Source: Plectrocnemia conspersa
Taxonomy: Eukaryota; Arthropoda; Insecta; Trichoptera; Polycentropodidae
Direction of reading: 5' to 3'
Length of the DNA: 64,000 bases
Assembly: GCA_009617715.1 (NCBI GenBank)
Contig: VTFK01000089.1
Location: 558,001 to 622,000, forward strand
The notes below the pieces were generated by a model. The model made no database searches. It was not told where the DNA came from and saw nothing but the letters and a program-made list of their open reading frames with translations. The translations under genes and the position numbers were made by a program. Shown one piece after another: positions 22,918-35,149 of this stretch. Positions within the stretch are counted from its first letter, which is position 1. Every line of letters starts with the position of its first letter.

Positions 22918-22975
22918 GTTAAGACCATCGTGTCCTAACAGGTTACCCCAATGCGTCACAATGGTAAAAAAACAG
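22918..22975 (-). repeat. Solo 3' tail of the main LINE family
   Basis: Minus strand reads ACCATTGTGACGC, ATTGGGGTAACCTGTTAG, then GACACGATGGTCTTAA, that is, the hairpin tail seen at 37992-38035. No coding sequence lies upstream, so this is a severely 5'-truncated insertion or a relic. Nine stem pairs remain, one as a G-U wobble. Confidence 0.7.
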
Positions 22976-24079
22976 TACCTATTATTATTCAAATACACAA
23001 AAAATCATAAAATAAAAAAATAATAAAATCAAATTATATGAACCGGACCAGCTCCTCATAGCTGACATTAAATATATCGCTGTGCAATGATAGCGTGGCT
23101 TAGAATGTTGAGTGATTTGTTTTGTAATTATCATATGTTTAACTAATTGTGTGACTGCAACAAAATTAAGTTTAAAAAAGGCCAGACTATCTGACGTAAC
23201 TTTTGGTTGAAATGTGACAATTACTGATCTCAGATTAATCTTACTATGACTAATTTTTACAAAAATACAGTGCGCCGGCACATGTCATTTCAAATATGTA
23301 CATAAATTAACTCCACTCTAATTGACAAAAATATCTCAAAAGTTTCAGGATAATACATATTCCCCTTTGGATTTTCACGTGACAATGGATTGTCTACTAC
23401 TAACATTTTTTTTTTAATTAAATTCACGACATTTGTGTTTGCTTATAAAAGCATTACTTTATACAGCTAATAAAATTTTCTATATGAGGTTTTCAACTTT
23501 CGCTCTACTTGAATACCGATAGCATACTCAAAACCATAACTATAACAAATATACTAGACGCTTAAGTTTAATCATTTCCACATTTAAATAATAGGAAATA
23601 ATAAGTTTTTTTTACTTTTAAAATAGACAAATTGGTTATGAATTTTATTAGTTATTTCTCCTATCGCACAGAACCCAGTACTTGGTGGGTTTAATAACTA
23701 ACATGTCAATTTTAAACACATTATAAGCACAATACTTATATCTTCTGCTAATACAAACGGACCCTAGCGAAAACAGCAGTGTTGTTAACCATTAATAAAA
23801 AATCCCTTCCATTTTACTGTCTTTGTATTATATTTTACTTTGATTTGTGCCTTATTTTTCTTTGTGTAAATACCGTTTAAATTTTGTTGAGATTTGCTTA
23901 TTTTTTAATTATTATTCTTCAAAAAAAAAAAACTTTTGTGTATGATTTTATGTCCTCGTATATTTTATTATATTTTTTACATTACAAAATCATCGGATCT
24001 ACACACTTTTTTCATTGGGTGTAATGCGGCTTTAAAAATACGTATATAAATACACAAATTACACAAAAACATACACACA
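22976..24079. other. AT-rich spacer
   Basis: The 98-codon ORF 22985-23281 (-) has no recognisable domain. Nothing else seen. Confidence 0.4.
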
Positions 24080-24600
24080 AACAGGAAATTTTCCGAGTAG
24101 GCGAACGTTTCCGTTGCGCGGCAACAGACGGAGGTATAAGGAGCGATTTAAAACGTATTCACTTTGGCGTGCTCGATCTTTCATTATTGTTATAATATAT
24201 ATGTATATTTATACACGTACTACGATGGTTGTACAGATAAAGAACGTTTTACATAATAATAATAATAATTATTAAATTTACAATTTTCGTATAAATTGCA
24301 AAGAGGGATTTGTTCCCGGAATCGTTCGTTCTTGTATAACATAAACAAAAATATTCAAGCTCTCGACTTGAGTATAAAACGCTCTCGGGGGAGGCAGCTC
24401 AGGGGGCGAACCGGAGCCCCCGGACGGCAACAGCGATCCGCCATAGCGCCCCTGTGGCGCTGCGCCCCCCTGCCGCTAGCTAACGCCAGCGGACTTAGTG
24501 GCCCCAAACTGTCCCCTCTGTCTTATATGTTTCTGCGACCGGAGCACGCAACACATCGCACTTTTTCTTAATGGAATCTGCGTAAACAACTTTTCGATGT
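24080..24600. other. GC-rich island
   Basis: The peak at 24380-24500 is one of the most GC-rich stretches in the window and contains AGCGCC-CCTGT-GGCGCT (6-bp hairpin). A 91-codon ORF (24296-24571) is Arg/Pro-rich with no domain. An (AAT)n run precedes it at about 24257. Confidence 0.3.
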
Positions 24601-25407
24601 ACACATAAAATAGTTATTTCGACTATTAAACTTATTTTATCACTAGAACAGCAGTGATTTTCTCCCGTATAGTTATTTTAAAACAACTCGTAAAGGTATC
24701 AAATCAAATTTAATAAAATATTAAAATACCGGTAATTTAGTAATTTCGGAGAAATTTTCCCTGGTTGGCAACATGTCGTAGAGTATTCGTGACTTATTGC
24801 AATGATTCGTTCAATGATCTATTTATAATATATGAAAGAAAAAACTTATTTCAGTTAAAAAAAACTTACGTTATCAACGTTATGGAAAAATTAATCTAAA
24901 ATATAAATATTTTTTTAAAAGGTTACCTAGAGATTAGTCTTAAATTATCAGGCGACTGACTTATGATGTTTGTTTCTAGACTCATCTTGTAGATAGTCAG
25001 GTGTTTAGAGGATGGTTTAAATTTTCTTTTTATTAAATATTTTTTTTTATTTGCGCTCACGAAGCTTCCAACTTATCTTTTGCTCGACATTTATCAAAAT
25101 TTTCTCAGAATGTCTATTTTTAGTCAATTTTATTGGGAATCGTTATCTTAATTTAATTATGGCCTACCTATTTTTACATAGCACAATTAGAAACCCTGGT
25201 ATAGTATAAGTGCTCAGACACTTTCACTGATAAGAACGTGTTCACATGTTATTCAAACTTTGTAATATATAATATATATAAACATGTAATATTTTTAAAA
25301 TTGTGCTGTTGACTACATTAGATATGCTGTTTATCAAGATTACTTTAAAAATATTTTTTGTCGGTTTGCTTAGCTTATGATTTTTATGTTTGTATTATTT
25401 TTATATA
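24601..25407. other. AT-rich spacer
   Basis: No recognisable feature. Confidence 0.45.
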
Positions 25408-26300
25408 CAGTGCAACTTAGGTTTACGAGTATAATTCGTTCAAGAAACGTGCTTATATTTCAAAACACTCGTATATCAAATCAAATTTCCATTTTATATT
25501 TTTTTCTTATTTAAGTTTATTAAAAAATAATTATTCATATTAACATCACTGCTGTCTGTCTCCGATAGCTTAATGAAATATTTTTATTTTCGTGCAACTT
25601 TCCTTTTGAGGATTTTCCAAAAATGTGACATTATATTGTCATTAAAAAATTCATGACTTCCACATTTTACAGATATTCCCAATATAATTTGAAGTAAGAG
25701 GTTTATTAACCGCTTTCTTCTCTTCCTCAGACAAGATTCTGTAGTCACGTTTTTCCACCAACTCTTTAATATCGTCCTCATTCACCTCCAGTCCCGTGTT
25801 TTTCCTAATCAAACAATTTCATCGACAATTAGCGTAAACTCGTAAGCGAAATTTGGCCACAATTTTTTCAGCCAGAATTGATGTTTCCTTTGGTAACCTA
25901 ACTCTTATGTTTGAATCGATTATCTTAAGGTAGCTCATAATGTAGAAGCGATCTTTCTAAAAATCTCCGAGGGTATTATTTGTTCCTTTGGTCACTTTGA
26001 AGCATCGCTAAAATTGGGATTTTGCATAAAATTTTTTTAAGTAATGACTTGCTGATACATGGACTGGAGTAATGAAGTGGCATTGGAAAGAAAAAACTTG
26101 ATCTTAACGAGTTCACTCATTCAGTAAGTCGTCCTTAAAATCTGAGTAAGAGTATTATCCATAACCAATAAAACTTTTAGTGTCAAAATAATTTTCAAAA
26201 GGTACATCTTTACTGTAATAATAATCATCGGAATACGAACAGCTCGTATTGAAAATTTATCGAGTCCTGCAAACAGCACCATCCGAGGTTTCACTTTGTA
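25408..26300 (-). pseudogene. Tigger/pogo (jerky-type) transposase remnant with one TIR
   Basis: Left end: after a TA, CAGTGCAACTTAGGTTTACG (25408) and TCAAAACACTCGTATATCAA, the style of Tigger TIRs. On the minus strand: LLVMDNTLTQI-like sequence near 26165 (usual 'IIDNAPSH', second catalytic Asp), then KFFLSNATSLLQSMYQQVIT (26100-26041; usual 'FLPPNTTSLLQPMDQGVI'), then EDDIKELVEKRDYRILSEEE (25755-25700), NKPLTSN and FFNDNIMSHFWKILKRK. The last block matches the fragment at 42935. Stops and a frameshift break the protein. The N-terminal CENP-B-like DNA-binding half and the right TIR are not seen. Confidence 0.7.
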
Positions 26301-26639
26301 GCTATTATTAGAACATTTGAGTTATTATTTGAACATATAAATCAAGTTCGCTTGCCAGTATTTTTCAAATGCATATATTACAGTTTCAGTGAAATAATAT
26401 TCGAATACATTTTCACTAGTATGTATGTATTTACACTAACAAAAATATACAATAATAAAATTAAATTTATTTAGCAAATATATATGAATGTAATTCAACA
26501 TTAAATATGTTAAGAATTATTTATCGTGAAAATAATATTGATTAATTATTTATTAAAAACATAAATATCAATAAAAAATAATTAACACACTCCCTACATT
26601 GACATAATATTTTATACACGTTTATTTATAGAACACAAT
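26301..26639. other. AT-rich spacer
   Basis: Nothing recognised. Confidence 0.4.
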
Positions 26640-27190
26640 TATGCGCGCATATACTTTATGTATAATACAACGAAACATCTTTGGAAAATTTTAATCGGAT
26701 TAAATTTTAAAAGGAGCTTTCGCATACACATCGACAAATGAGAATCCCCCGAGAATCTCGAGTGGCGAAAGCAGCTTTTTAATATCGGCCTGTACATGTT
26801 TGCGCACACACATACACACGCCAGTAAATTGACGCGCGTACTTATGTGTGTGTGCTCACGTATACGTTTCCGGAGTTTTCCCGGATGTCTGAAATTCCTG
26901 CAGGTCCGGGCCGAAGCCCAAGTTCGGATATTCGAGTGTCACGGTGGGAGGTCGAATCGTCGAGACCTTCTAGTAGTTGTAGATTGGCTCGTCCAATATT
27001 TATTTGGCTGTCATCTCGCCGAGACATGTCTTCCACTTAATACAAACTCCCAGCGGGAACCGGGATGCTCGTATACGAAATATTGAGGAAATCATCGTGA
27101 CCTTTTCCAGCTCATTCTCGATATCTGTGTCCGCGCGACACTGCCTATAAAATGAACAAATTGTACCGAGAGGCCAATAAGTCGTTTTAG
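26640..27190. other. GC-richer island
   Basis: CpG-enriched DNA with CACACACA/TGTGTG runs (26806-26855). ORFs of 64-96 codons overlap on both strands (26796-27086, 26842-27036, 26846-27040) with no domain. Candidate regulatory island. Confidence 0.3.
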
Positions 27191-27399
27191 TTTTTTTTTT
27201 ATTTTTTTTTTAATAAAATGCTTAATAAATCAAAATTTGTTTTTAATCTGTTTTTCACTACACGTCACTGGCCGTTAAATGATCCCTCACATACAAACTA
27301 GTTGAACCAAAATTTATTTATTTTATTTATTAATAAATTTGCAGAGCCTAATAGTTTTACAGGAATGCGCTTATACAAACGATAACTTTCTGCGCCTTA

Positions 27400-27640
27400 G
27401 TGTCGGAAAATGCTAAATTTTGCAATTTTTCCCATCCCATTCATCATCAAAATATTCATACGACATTCTCGAGAGTCACGATCACGTCCTTTTCTGGTAC
27501 ACGTTAGAGCCTGAACGTCCGCACTATCCGACTATGGCTATAGCCATCCAGGTCCTTAAAATACTGACATTTCACTTTGCTACACAGTCAGGTACGAGGA
27601 GCTAGTCCGGTTCGAATTATTAATTTTTAATATTGAAAAT
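27400..27640 (+). pseudogene. Diverged LINE C-terminal fragment
   Basis: Bases 27465-27630 align with the 3' coding end of the main LINE: ACATTCTCGAGAGTCACGAT against ACATTTTCGAGAATCACGAT, then CGTCCGCACT, GGCTATAGCCATCCAGGTCC, and GAGGAGCTAGTCC against AAGGAGCTGATCC. The ORF here (27420-27605) reads YPTMAIAIQVLK where the main copy has DSPIAVAIRLLN. No tail hairpin follows. It is an old copy or a sister subfamily. Confidence 0.6.
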
Positions 27641-28651
27641 CTCTACAATGAATACGTAGAAGTATTCATTCAAAATTTGATTTTGAACATTTAAAGTTTA
27701 TTTTCATGACATTCATAAATATTGTAATGTCATTATATGAGACAGACAAAAAATATATTATATTATTCTGTGATAATGCGACTTATGGACTATCTTGTAC
27801 AAATGTACATATGTGTACTGTGTCAAAATGAGCTATCGTATGTTATTTTTAGAGTACTTGTGACGTTTCTAGGTATTCACATATTATTGATACGTTAATG
27901 ATTTTATTCATTAAAATAATAATCATATTTACCAAAGGTATTCATAATGGCCGTTCTAAGCAATCGGTTTCGTTGACAAATTGAGTTTGTATTAGCTAGA
28001 TATATATGTATGTATATTCGAAGCGCTCTACACAATTTTTCTTCCGTATAATTTGAATGTATAACTATTCCGAAAGACATAACTGTCACATCCTACGGGA
28101 GGCCGCCTGGTTATGACAGGACGACAATGCCACGTTGGCAGGATAATATCGGCAGTACCAACTGCACACTGTATCTGATGCCCGGCCATAGTAAACAAAT
28201 AAATTAATACAATATGTGCCTTCAAATGGTGGTAAACTATTAAGACAAGTTTATGCACCCCTTACGCACGAGAATGGAAAAAAATGTTTTTAATTGCATC
28301 ATATATGGTCAAAATACAGTCGATTTTATATCACAAGGGTTGAGTGTAAGGCAATAACTTATATTGTTTGGCTTACGTAATAACTTTAGTGGCATTTTTA
28401 TCGGTTATGGTGGCGATTAACGGGAGCGCCGTTATATAACCATACATAATCATCATAGTTCATTTTTTAGCATACATGTATCAGATTGGGGTCAGTGTAG
28501 TAATTAGTTTGCTTTTTGCACTTTGCATTTTTTTATTGTAGTTTTTTTTTTAACTACATGAAATATGACTAGTTATCATAATTGACTAAAATAAAGTGAC
28601 TAATTATTTGATTATTTTTTACATAATAAATATTTAATATGATTTAATATA
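27641..28651. other. Spacer with a CpG-richer part at 28080-28500
   Basis: 28080-28500 is mildly GC/CpG-enriched and may be a weak island. ORFs of 61 and 76 codons (minus) have no domain. The rest is AT-rich. Confidence 0.35.
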
Positions 28652-29400
28652 CAGGCTTGGCCATAATAATGCGGCACTCCAATAAATGCGTTACATCTTA
28701 AAAAATCGTAAAAACATAAATAAAAAACCTACTAAGGTTGTTTAATGTGTTTATTTAACATACTTAGTAGGCCCACCCTTAGCTATAATTACAGCTGCAA
28801 CACTTTTTGGCATACTGTCAACTAATGACCTGCGGGAGGACAGCGACATTTTCTCCATTACATCTGCAATTTTTCTCGCAGCTTAATTTTGGACTTGCAG
28901 TTGTGTTTTTTAATTGTGCCCATAAATGCTCTATAGAATTTAGCTCTGATGACTGTGTAGGTAATCTTAAAAGGCCACCTTAAATTAAGTTTTTAGTTTT
29001 TTTTTTTATATTAACCAATTTTAATTTAAAATTATTTTAAAGTTGGTTTCATCGGACCAAAATGACTTTCGCCTAATCTGCAGATGTCCAATCACAATGT
29101 TTTCGGGTCTACTCTAATCTTCGAGATTTATTTATTTCTACGGTTTGTGTCAGGCTTTACAACCTCTTAGTTCCACATCGTTAAGCTTTCTCATTGTTTG
29201 CAAAAAAATGGATTTTTAAGGAAATCGTGAACCAACATTCGATTTTCCTAGGCAGTTGTCTTTCGTTTTCTTCCAGTTCTTACATTTGATTTGTAAGAAC
29301 TACATTCATTATACCGTTACAAAGCATTTTGAACAGCATGTCGTGAAAAATTTCCAATATATTCAGTCAATAATATGCAATAAAATTATATTCGCTATTT
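28652..29400 (-). pseudogene. Tc1-like transposon, copy 1
   Basis: The left end, after a TA (28650-28651), is CAGGCTTGGCCATAATAATG, shared with copy 2 at 46014. Minus strand N-terminal part (29355-29190): YNECSSYKSNVRTGRKRKTT, part of the Tc1 HTH region. C-terminal part: SSELNSIEHLWAQLK (28950-28910; the catalytic Glu of 'DLNPIEHLW' is kept) and SLVDSMPKSVAAVIIAKGGP (28840-28775), ending TKYVK-stop. The middle is largely deleted or scrambled. The right TIR is not identified. Dead. Confidence 0.75.
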
Positions 29401-29661
29401 TAGCTTTACTTAATACGCGATTTTTTGACATTTTTTAAATGTTTATATAATATTAAAAATAAATTATCAAATAAAAATAATAGTAACGACAAATAAAGGC
29501 CGAAATTACTCTAGTATGGATTATTAGCAGCTTTATTTATTTATTTATTGATTGATGCATTGTAAATCTTTTTTGCAATATGACCAGCATAGCCTTAATA
29601 CAATCAACAACTAATAAATGAGTAGTTTTTGATAGACACCAGGCTGAAATCAAAGTAAAAG
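29401..29661. other. AT-rich spacer
   Basis: Contains the decayed right flank of the Tc1-like copy. Nothing else recognised. Confidence 0.35.
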
Positions 29662-29709
29662 AGTGACATATATTTTAATTATCACAGCTTATAATCAATA
29701 TATGTCACT
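29662..29709. repeat. 48-nt hairpin with 13-bp perfect stem
   Basis: AGTGACATATATT at 29662-29674 is the exact reverse complement of AATATATGTCACT at 29697-29709. The 22-base loop holds an inner ATTAT/ATAAT pair. It lies 3' (minus strand) of SINE-A copy 4 and could be its tail, a MITE core or chance in AT-rich DNA. Confidence 0.6.
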
Positions 29710-29759
29710 ATTCATCACCTACCTGAATTTTATTCGTACATCACAATCTATGAAGCTCT

Positions 29760-29900
29760 AGTTTAAAATTATCGACTGGAATTATATATATATAATAATT
29801 ACTTATTCCAAAAACACTTAAGTTTATATAGGATTTTAACCCAGGTCTTTTAGGTATTAGTCATCGACTCATACCACTGGTCTATCGTCTGATTTTAACG
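29760..29900 (-). repeat. SINE-A copy 4
   Basis: Minus strand: GACGATAGACCAGTGGTATG and AGTCGATGACTAATACC (A-box half), then GACCTGGGTTAAAATCCTAT (diverged B box) and body TGGAATAAGTAATTATTATA. Same order as copies 1 and 2. Confidence 0.6.
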
Positions 29901-30139
29901 CTTTTCGACAGCGAGACGTTAACAATTAATTTGTACATTACGTATGTAATTAAATATATTATAGTATTTATCAAAGCAGCATTTTGAAATTAAGTCTGTA
30001 ACCAAATAAATAAATAAAATATAAAAATCCACAAAGCGGTCATTTTCGCTGCCGATTATTTTATAACGCAATCCTGGCCGATTTAAAATGAGCGCACCGG
30101 CAATTTTCATTATATTAAAAAAAATATATATATATTATA

Positions 30140-30620
30140 TTTTTTATAAGCGCTCCCCCCTCTCCGCCTTTCATTCCCACCGCTGCTCCCGTTTCATTCT
30201 AGCGAAAAGGGTATTAAGAGAGCGTTTTATGGAGAAGAAAAGTAGGAGAAAGAGGGAGAGCGGGTAGGGAAAAAACGTATTTCCACGTTTGGGATACATT
30301 AAGCTCCGTCGCAGGTTAATTACGGTTGGCCCGGGGCGTCGCGGGATCAGCGCTTCTTTGAACCGTCGTCTTATCCTGGATTTTTCAAAGCATGTCCTTC
30401 ATAAAAATACATCCTCCGCCGCGGAGTATCCTTGACGGCGCTGAGCAAAGTGGAAATCTTCACACTGCATTATCGCCGACGGCCTCTCCGCTTTAATGAC
30501 TCCTAATTAAGATTAGCTCAGGCAACCGACTAGGAACGAGGTTATGAGCGGCAGAAAAACGCACTAGGCGAAATTAAATGTTCACTAAGCTCGATTGTTG
30601 TAAAAAAAACATAAACGTAA
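30140..30620. other. GC-rich island with GA-rich tracts
   Basis: CTCCCCCCTCTCCGCC, then GAGAAGAAAAGTAGGAGAAA and GAGGGAGAGCGGG, then a CpG-rich block to 30560 containing GACTCCTAATTAAGATTAGC (homeodomain-type TAATTA). GAGAG tracts are typical binding sites for GAGA factor in insects. No ORF with a domain. Candidate regulatory element. Confidence 0.35.
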
Positions 30621-31929
30621 ACGTCGAGAATCACATTTTTTAAATTAAAATAAAATCGTAATAGAGAGAGAGAATTTTTTTCCATGTTAATCTTTTCATT
30701 ACTTCTTTAAATTATTTTACAGAAGGATTAGTAATCAATTTAATTTACAGTGGTATTCGTATACATCAGAGACAACTTTCTTTCTATTATATTAATTAAA
30801 AATAATTCACTGATTTATGAAATAAATAGATAAAAAATATGTTAATAATTATAATTTTTTTTTAATCGATAATATTTGCACTGCCCAAAAATTCGTTCAA
30901 CTTTTATCACATTCTAAACGACAGTAGTTTAAAGTTTTTCCAATAGTATTATTTTTCATTTAATTTTTAATATAATTGTGCAAATATACTTATATATAAA
31001 ACAATTAAGATTTGAAAACAAGACTGATCGAACATATTGATTTCAAAATATATAATTTTCGAAATAACACAATATCTAATGATCGAAAATGTAACTAAGC
31101 CTTGTAGCAAACGCTCTGTCGTAATAACAACTATCATATATTGGTGTAAGATATATTTTATATGTTTGTTTTCGTTATATCAAAAAAGAGTGTTTAATTT
31201 TTCGTTGTTGTTGAATTAAGTGTTGAAATAAAATATTCGTTGTCACGTGGTTTATTATGCGTGGTCATTACTTCCGTCTTTAACCTATACATATATGCTC
31301 CCTTAATGAGATTTATATTACAGCATTTTATTATTTTGGACTATATCGTAATGGTAATTTTTATTTTTAGCTTCAGAGCCTAATATTATATAACATGAAA
31401 TTATAAAATATATAAATTTGATTATAACGATATTAAAAAATTATAAAAGAGTCATTTTAGTTGCAAAAAATATTTTATAATAAAAATTATTCACTGTTAA
31501 ATTTTATTTGGAATTCGATTACGAATAACTTTTAAGAAAACCTCAATCGACTAACAATTTATTTTTACATATACAAATATTTTGAGTGTTTTTTTAGAAA
31601 TTTAAAGTCAGAGAAATATTTTCCCAAGATGATTTTTTTATTTTGTTGAATTATTGTTGATATTGAAAAAAATACTTTATCTCTTATTACATGCGTCTGT
31701 TGTTTTACTTTCGTATCATCATTTTAAAATATTTTTAAGCTGCTTAAATAATATCGGTATTAAAAATGTAAAAAGCAATTTATTAAAAGACATTGTTATT
31801 AAAATCACATACATTGAATACCAATAAAACTATGAGGCAAAATAAGCATGAAGTCACCCAAATGAAAACAACGCCATTTAGAAAAGAAAAAGCTCATTGA
31901 TTCATAATTACATGCGAACATAACTTGAA
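30621..31929. other. AT-rich spacer
   Basis: Contains a GAGAGAGAGA run near 30665. No gene recognised. Confidence 0.45.
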
Positions 31930-32340
31930 GAATCCCTCGGGGATCCACTATCTCTGTGTGTACGTATTTTTTGTTATTTTTTCGACGTTCGCATTCCGCC
32001 ACCCGTCGCGTCGTTTTACCCACGCCGTAATGAAAATACTATAGCACGCGCCGCGCATTGAATTAATTTAAATTTAAAGCTCATTTTTAATATATTAATT
32101 TATTCACATGGTGGGGGTTTAAGTCGTCGGTTTACATGCGCCGGCGGCGTCGTGCACGTCGGCCATAAACCAGCTTAAGGCGTCTTCTGCTGGCGTCGCG
32201 GCGCCTTAATCACTTAACAATTTACAACGTGTGATCTATTAACGTTATGCTGTGTGTTGTTATCCTGCGCGCACGCTAACGTCCTCGTTGAATTCCTCCC
32301 GTAACCAGGCACGTTACCATGCATTCAATTTGCATGGTGG
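31930..32340. other. GC-rich island
   Basis: CpG-rich, including CATGCGCCGGCGGCGTCGTG near 32136-32155 and GTCGGCCATAAACCAGC (ATAAA core) just after. A 72-codon minus-strand ORF (31805-32023) has no domain. Candidate regulatory island. Confidence 0.3.
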
Positions 32341-33266
32341 TTGCGGATTAAACAGATTACTGGTGTTCGATTCAACAATGTAGTCCAGAGCGTTCCAAGC
32401 CTTCCAAAATTCTTGGAAACTGTTCATATACATATACTCACCAGCAACCTGAGAGGCAGCTTTACTTCATGTCGAATGCTCGTATCAATGCAATATAAAT
32501 TGTCTGTAAAGCTTGCATATTCATAAAATACTAAATAATAGATTAATTAAATTTGATTATATTTTATAATAATATTCATTTTCTTGAATCAATTCTTTTT
32601 TAGTTTGAGCACATTAACGGCTTATTCTAGATATATTATTGCTATCCAGAAGTTTTTATCAATATTTTTTTATATATAATTTAATTTCTATCGTTTTTTA
32701 TAACCTTATTTCATCCATTTAATAAATTACTACCGCTATTTTTATAATAAGTTTCTGTTTAAAAACTAATACAATAATAAAATTATTTTAGTTAATTGAA
32801 TATGTTTTCTTTAAAACTGTTTAATTGAAAGAAACATGCAGTAGCGTTGCAATAAAACTTCCCAACTAAGGTTGTAGATTTAATCCTTAGTTAATCCCAA
32901 CTTGGCAGTGCGTTGTTCGGTTGAAATTTTTTTTTTCTTTTCACTTGAGATTGTTTCTTTTCACTCAATGTTAGTAGTTTTATATACACTTCTGCCATCA
33001 CTGTTTTATATTATTTTAGCACTTTAAAATAAATATTTCCTCTGGATATACCCACCATACTTATTTTCAGTGTGCAATCCTGATGTCGGGGTTGAAATCA
33101 CCCTTTTTCGGTCACATTGAATAAAAGACCAATTTTTCGCTCCAAGTGATTTGATTTTAGAGAAATGTCTGTAATTGCTATTTTTCTGTAAAAGAGTACA
33201 TGTTTTGATTCTCGTTGTTCTGTAATGATCGGAAAATTCATTACAAACTTAAAAACTACCTAATAT
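32341..33266. other. AT-rich spacer
   Basis: No recognised gene. TTTCTTTTCACT is repeated at about 32934 and 32954. Confidence 0.4.
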
Positions 33267-33268
33267 TA

Positions 33269-34285
33269 CAGACGGCCCTCGACTTTCGAACGTTCGACTT
33301 TCGCACAATTCGCTGTTTCGCACATTTAAAAAAAAAACATTTTTTTTTAATTTTTTTTTTTTAAAAAAACGTTCTGATAGCGGTGAATCTTTTGCTTCAA
33401 TCAGACGTTCGTATGATTCAAACAAGTCTACGAAATGTTCAATTTTGCAAAATAAAAATATAATTAAAGAATACGTTCAAAATTGTGGAAAATAAAGATA
33501 TATTTCCACAATCTTTAATGATATGTTTCCAAAAAAACACAGCAAAAAAAAACATGGATGAAATGAAAATCTTTGTCATCGTAGATCGATGACCAACATC
33601 AAAAGATGTCCCTCTGAGTATTTCAATTATTCAAGCAAAGCTCTTAGTTTGCATAAAAGATTGGAAGGATAGATTAAAAAAATATTTTAACACGGTTTTT
33701 CAAGCAAGTAACGGTTGGTTTTACAATTTTAAAATGAGGTTTTCTTTTCATAATATTAAATTTACTGGAGAATCGGCTGATGCGGATAAAGATGCTGCAA
33801 AAGAATTTATTTCCTAATTATCCAAAATTATTGAAGATGTAGAATATTCCTCTAGCCAAATATTTAATGTAGATGAGACAGGTTTATTTTGGAAAACTCT
33901 TTAACAATGAAAAATATGAATGAAGCCTTCACGCACCTTGACAAATTTTTAAATATTATGGAAGATTGTGATCCCAATGGAGAACGCATATCTCAAGTGC
34001 GCGGGGCGATCAATAAAAACATAGCATGTTATAAATTACTATATGAAGAAAAGAAAAAGAATAGTGGAAAACAGTAAACTCTTGATAACTTTTCAAAGGA
34101 AAAACCCGCAAACCCCACTTAAACGTGTTTTTTAAACGCCCCTTAATCATATTATATTAACTTGATAAATAAATATTTTAAAATACACATAATTTCAATT
34201 TTTTTTACTACCCTCGACTTTCGTACATTCAACATTCGCACACATTTTCAGGAACCAATTATGCGCGAAAGTCGAAGGCCGCCTG
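33269..34285 (+). mobile_element. Non-autonomous Tigger/pogo-type element, copy 1 (1017 bp, TA TSD)
   Basis: Ends are CAGACGGCCCTCGACTTTCG at the left and its counterpart CAGGCGGCCTTCGACTTTCG read from the right, flanked by TA (33267-33268, 34286-34287). The interior encodes pieces of a Tigger transposase: IIQAKALSLHKRL- and ASNGWFYNFKMR-like N-terminal DNA-binding region (about 33627-33738), FNVDETGLFWK (33863-33895, first catalytic Asp), then abruptly LTMKNMNEAFTHLDKFLNIM (33901 on), the C-terminal region, in a different frame. The rest of the DDE domain is missing. The same junction occurs in copy 2 (55381-56337). It cannot encode an active enzyme and must have moved using another copy's transposase. 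Confidence 0.85.
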
Positions 34286-34289
34286 TATT

Positions 34290-35149
34290 TTAACAACTTT
34301 GTGTAGCAGGCTGCAAAATACTGACATTGTTTGATAATTATTCGATAGTTATGCTTCAGTTTAAGCTCGTATAACTATTTCATCCCCCAAGTTGCGTGGT
34401 CCATTTAAAGGCTCATCCGTAAAATATAAAACACCAGATTTGATTTTCAAAACCATCTACGTTATTATCTCACATCCAATATGTAACATAAATTGCATAA
34501 ATATTTTTAGTAGCAGCTTTTGCATTTCTTTTTATATGAAATTCATATAAAATATTAAATTATATTTACTGTTTTATCTGGTATTTGTAATCATGCGTCG
34601 CCTTTCTCAATCTTCTAGATTTAGTCAGTTGGTGAAAAATGAAACTAACTCTTATAAATTTACTAAGTCGTTGAACGCTATTATAAATACAGATATATCA
34701 CTATATAGTTGAGAAGCAATACACATCTCAGCTAGAATCAGTTTATATTTCATCTAAGAAGACGTACTCAATATATTATCAACTCTTGCTCAAGTGCCTA
34801 TGTTTTCGTATTATGTCTATTACAAGTCATATGATATTTTATCTACGTCATATTTTTATGTACAAACAGTACAAACATCATATGTTGACATTTAATTTCG
34901 TTATTACGAGACACCCTACTTACCACTACTATTTAGTTGTAAATATTATAAATAAATATTCTTTAAAATGTTTTGCCAGACATCATAAAAATTAAAAGTT
35001 TAAACCGTAACTTGATGTTATCAAAAGGTGTTTGAATGCACATTTCACTCGAAAGAATTTATTAGAATATTCCACTTTATAACTTTTAACGAGCTCTCAT
35101 ATTATTATTTAGTATACAATAAAATTATCATCTGGTCGTCGTGAAGTCG
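34290..35149. other. AT-rich spacer
   Basis: No recognised feature; the ORF 34786-34995 has no domain. Confidence 0.4.
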
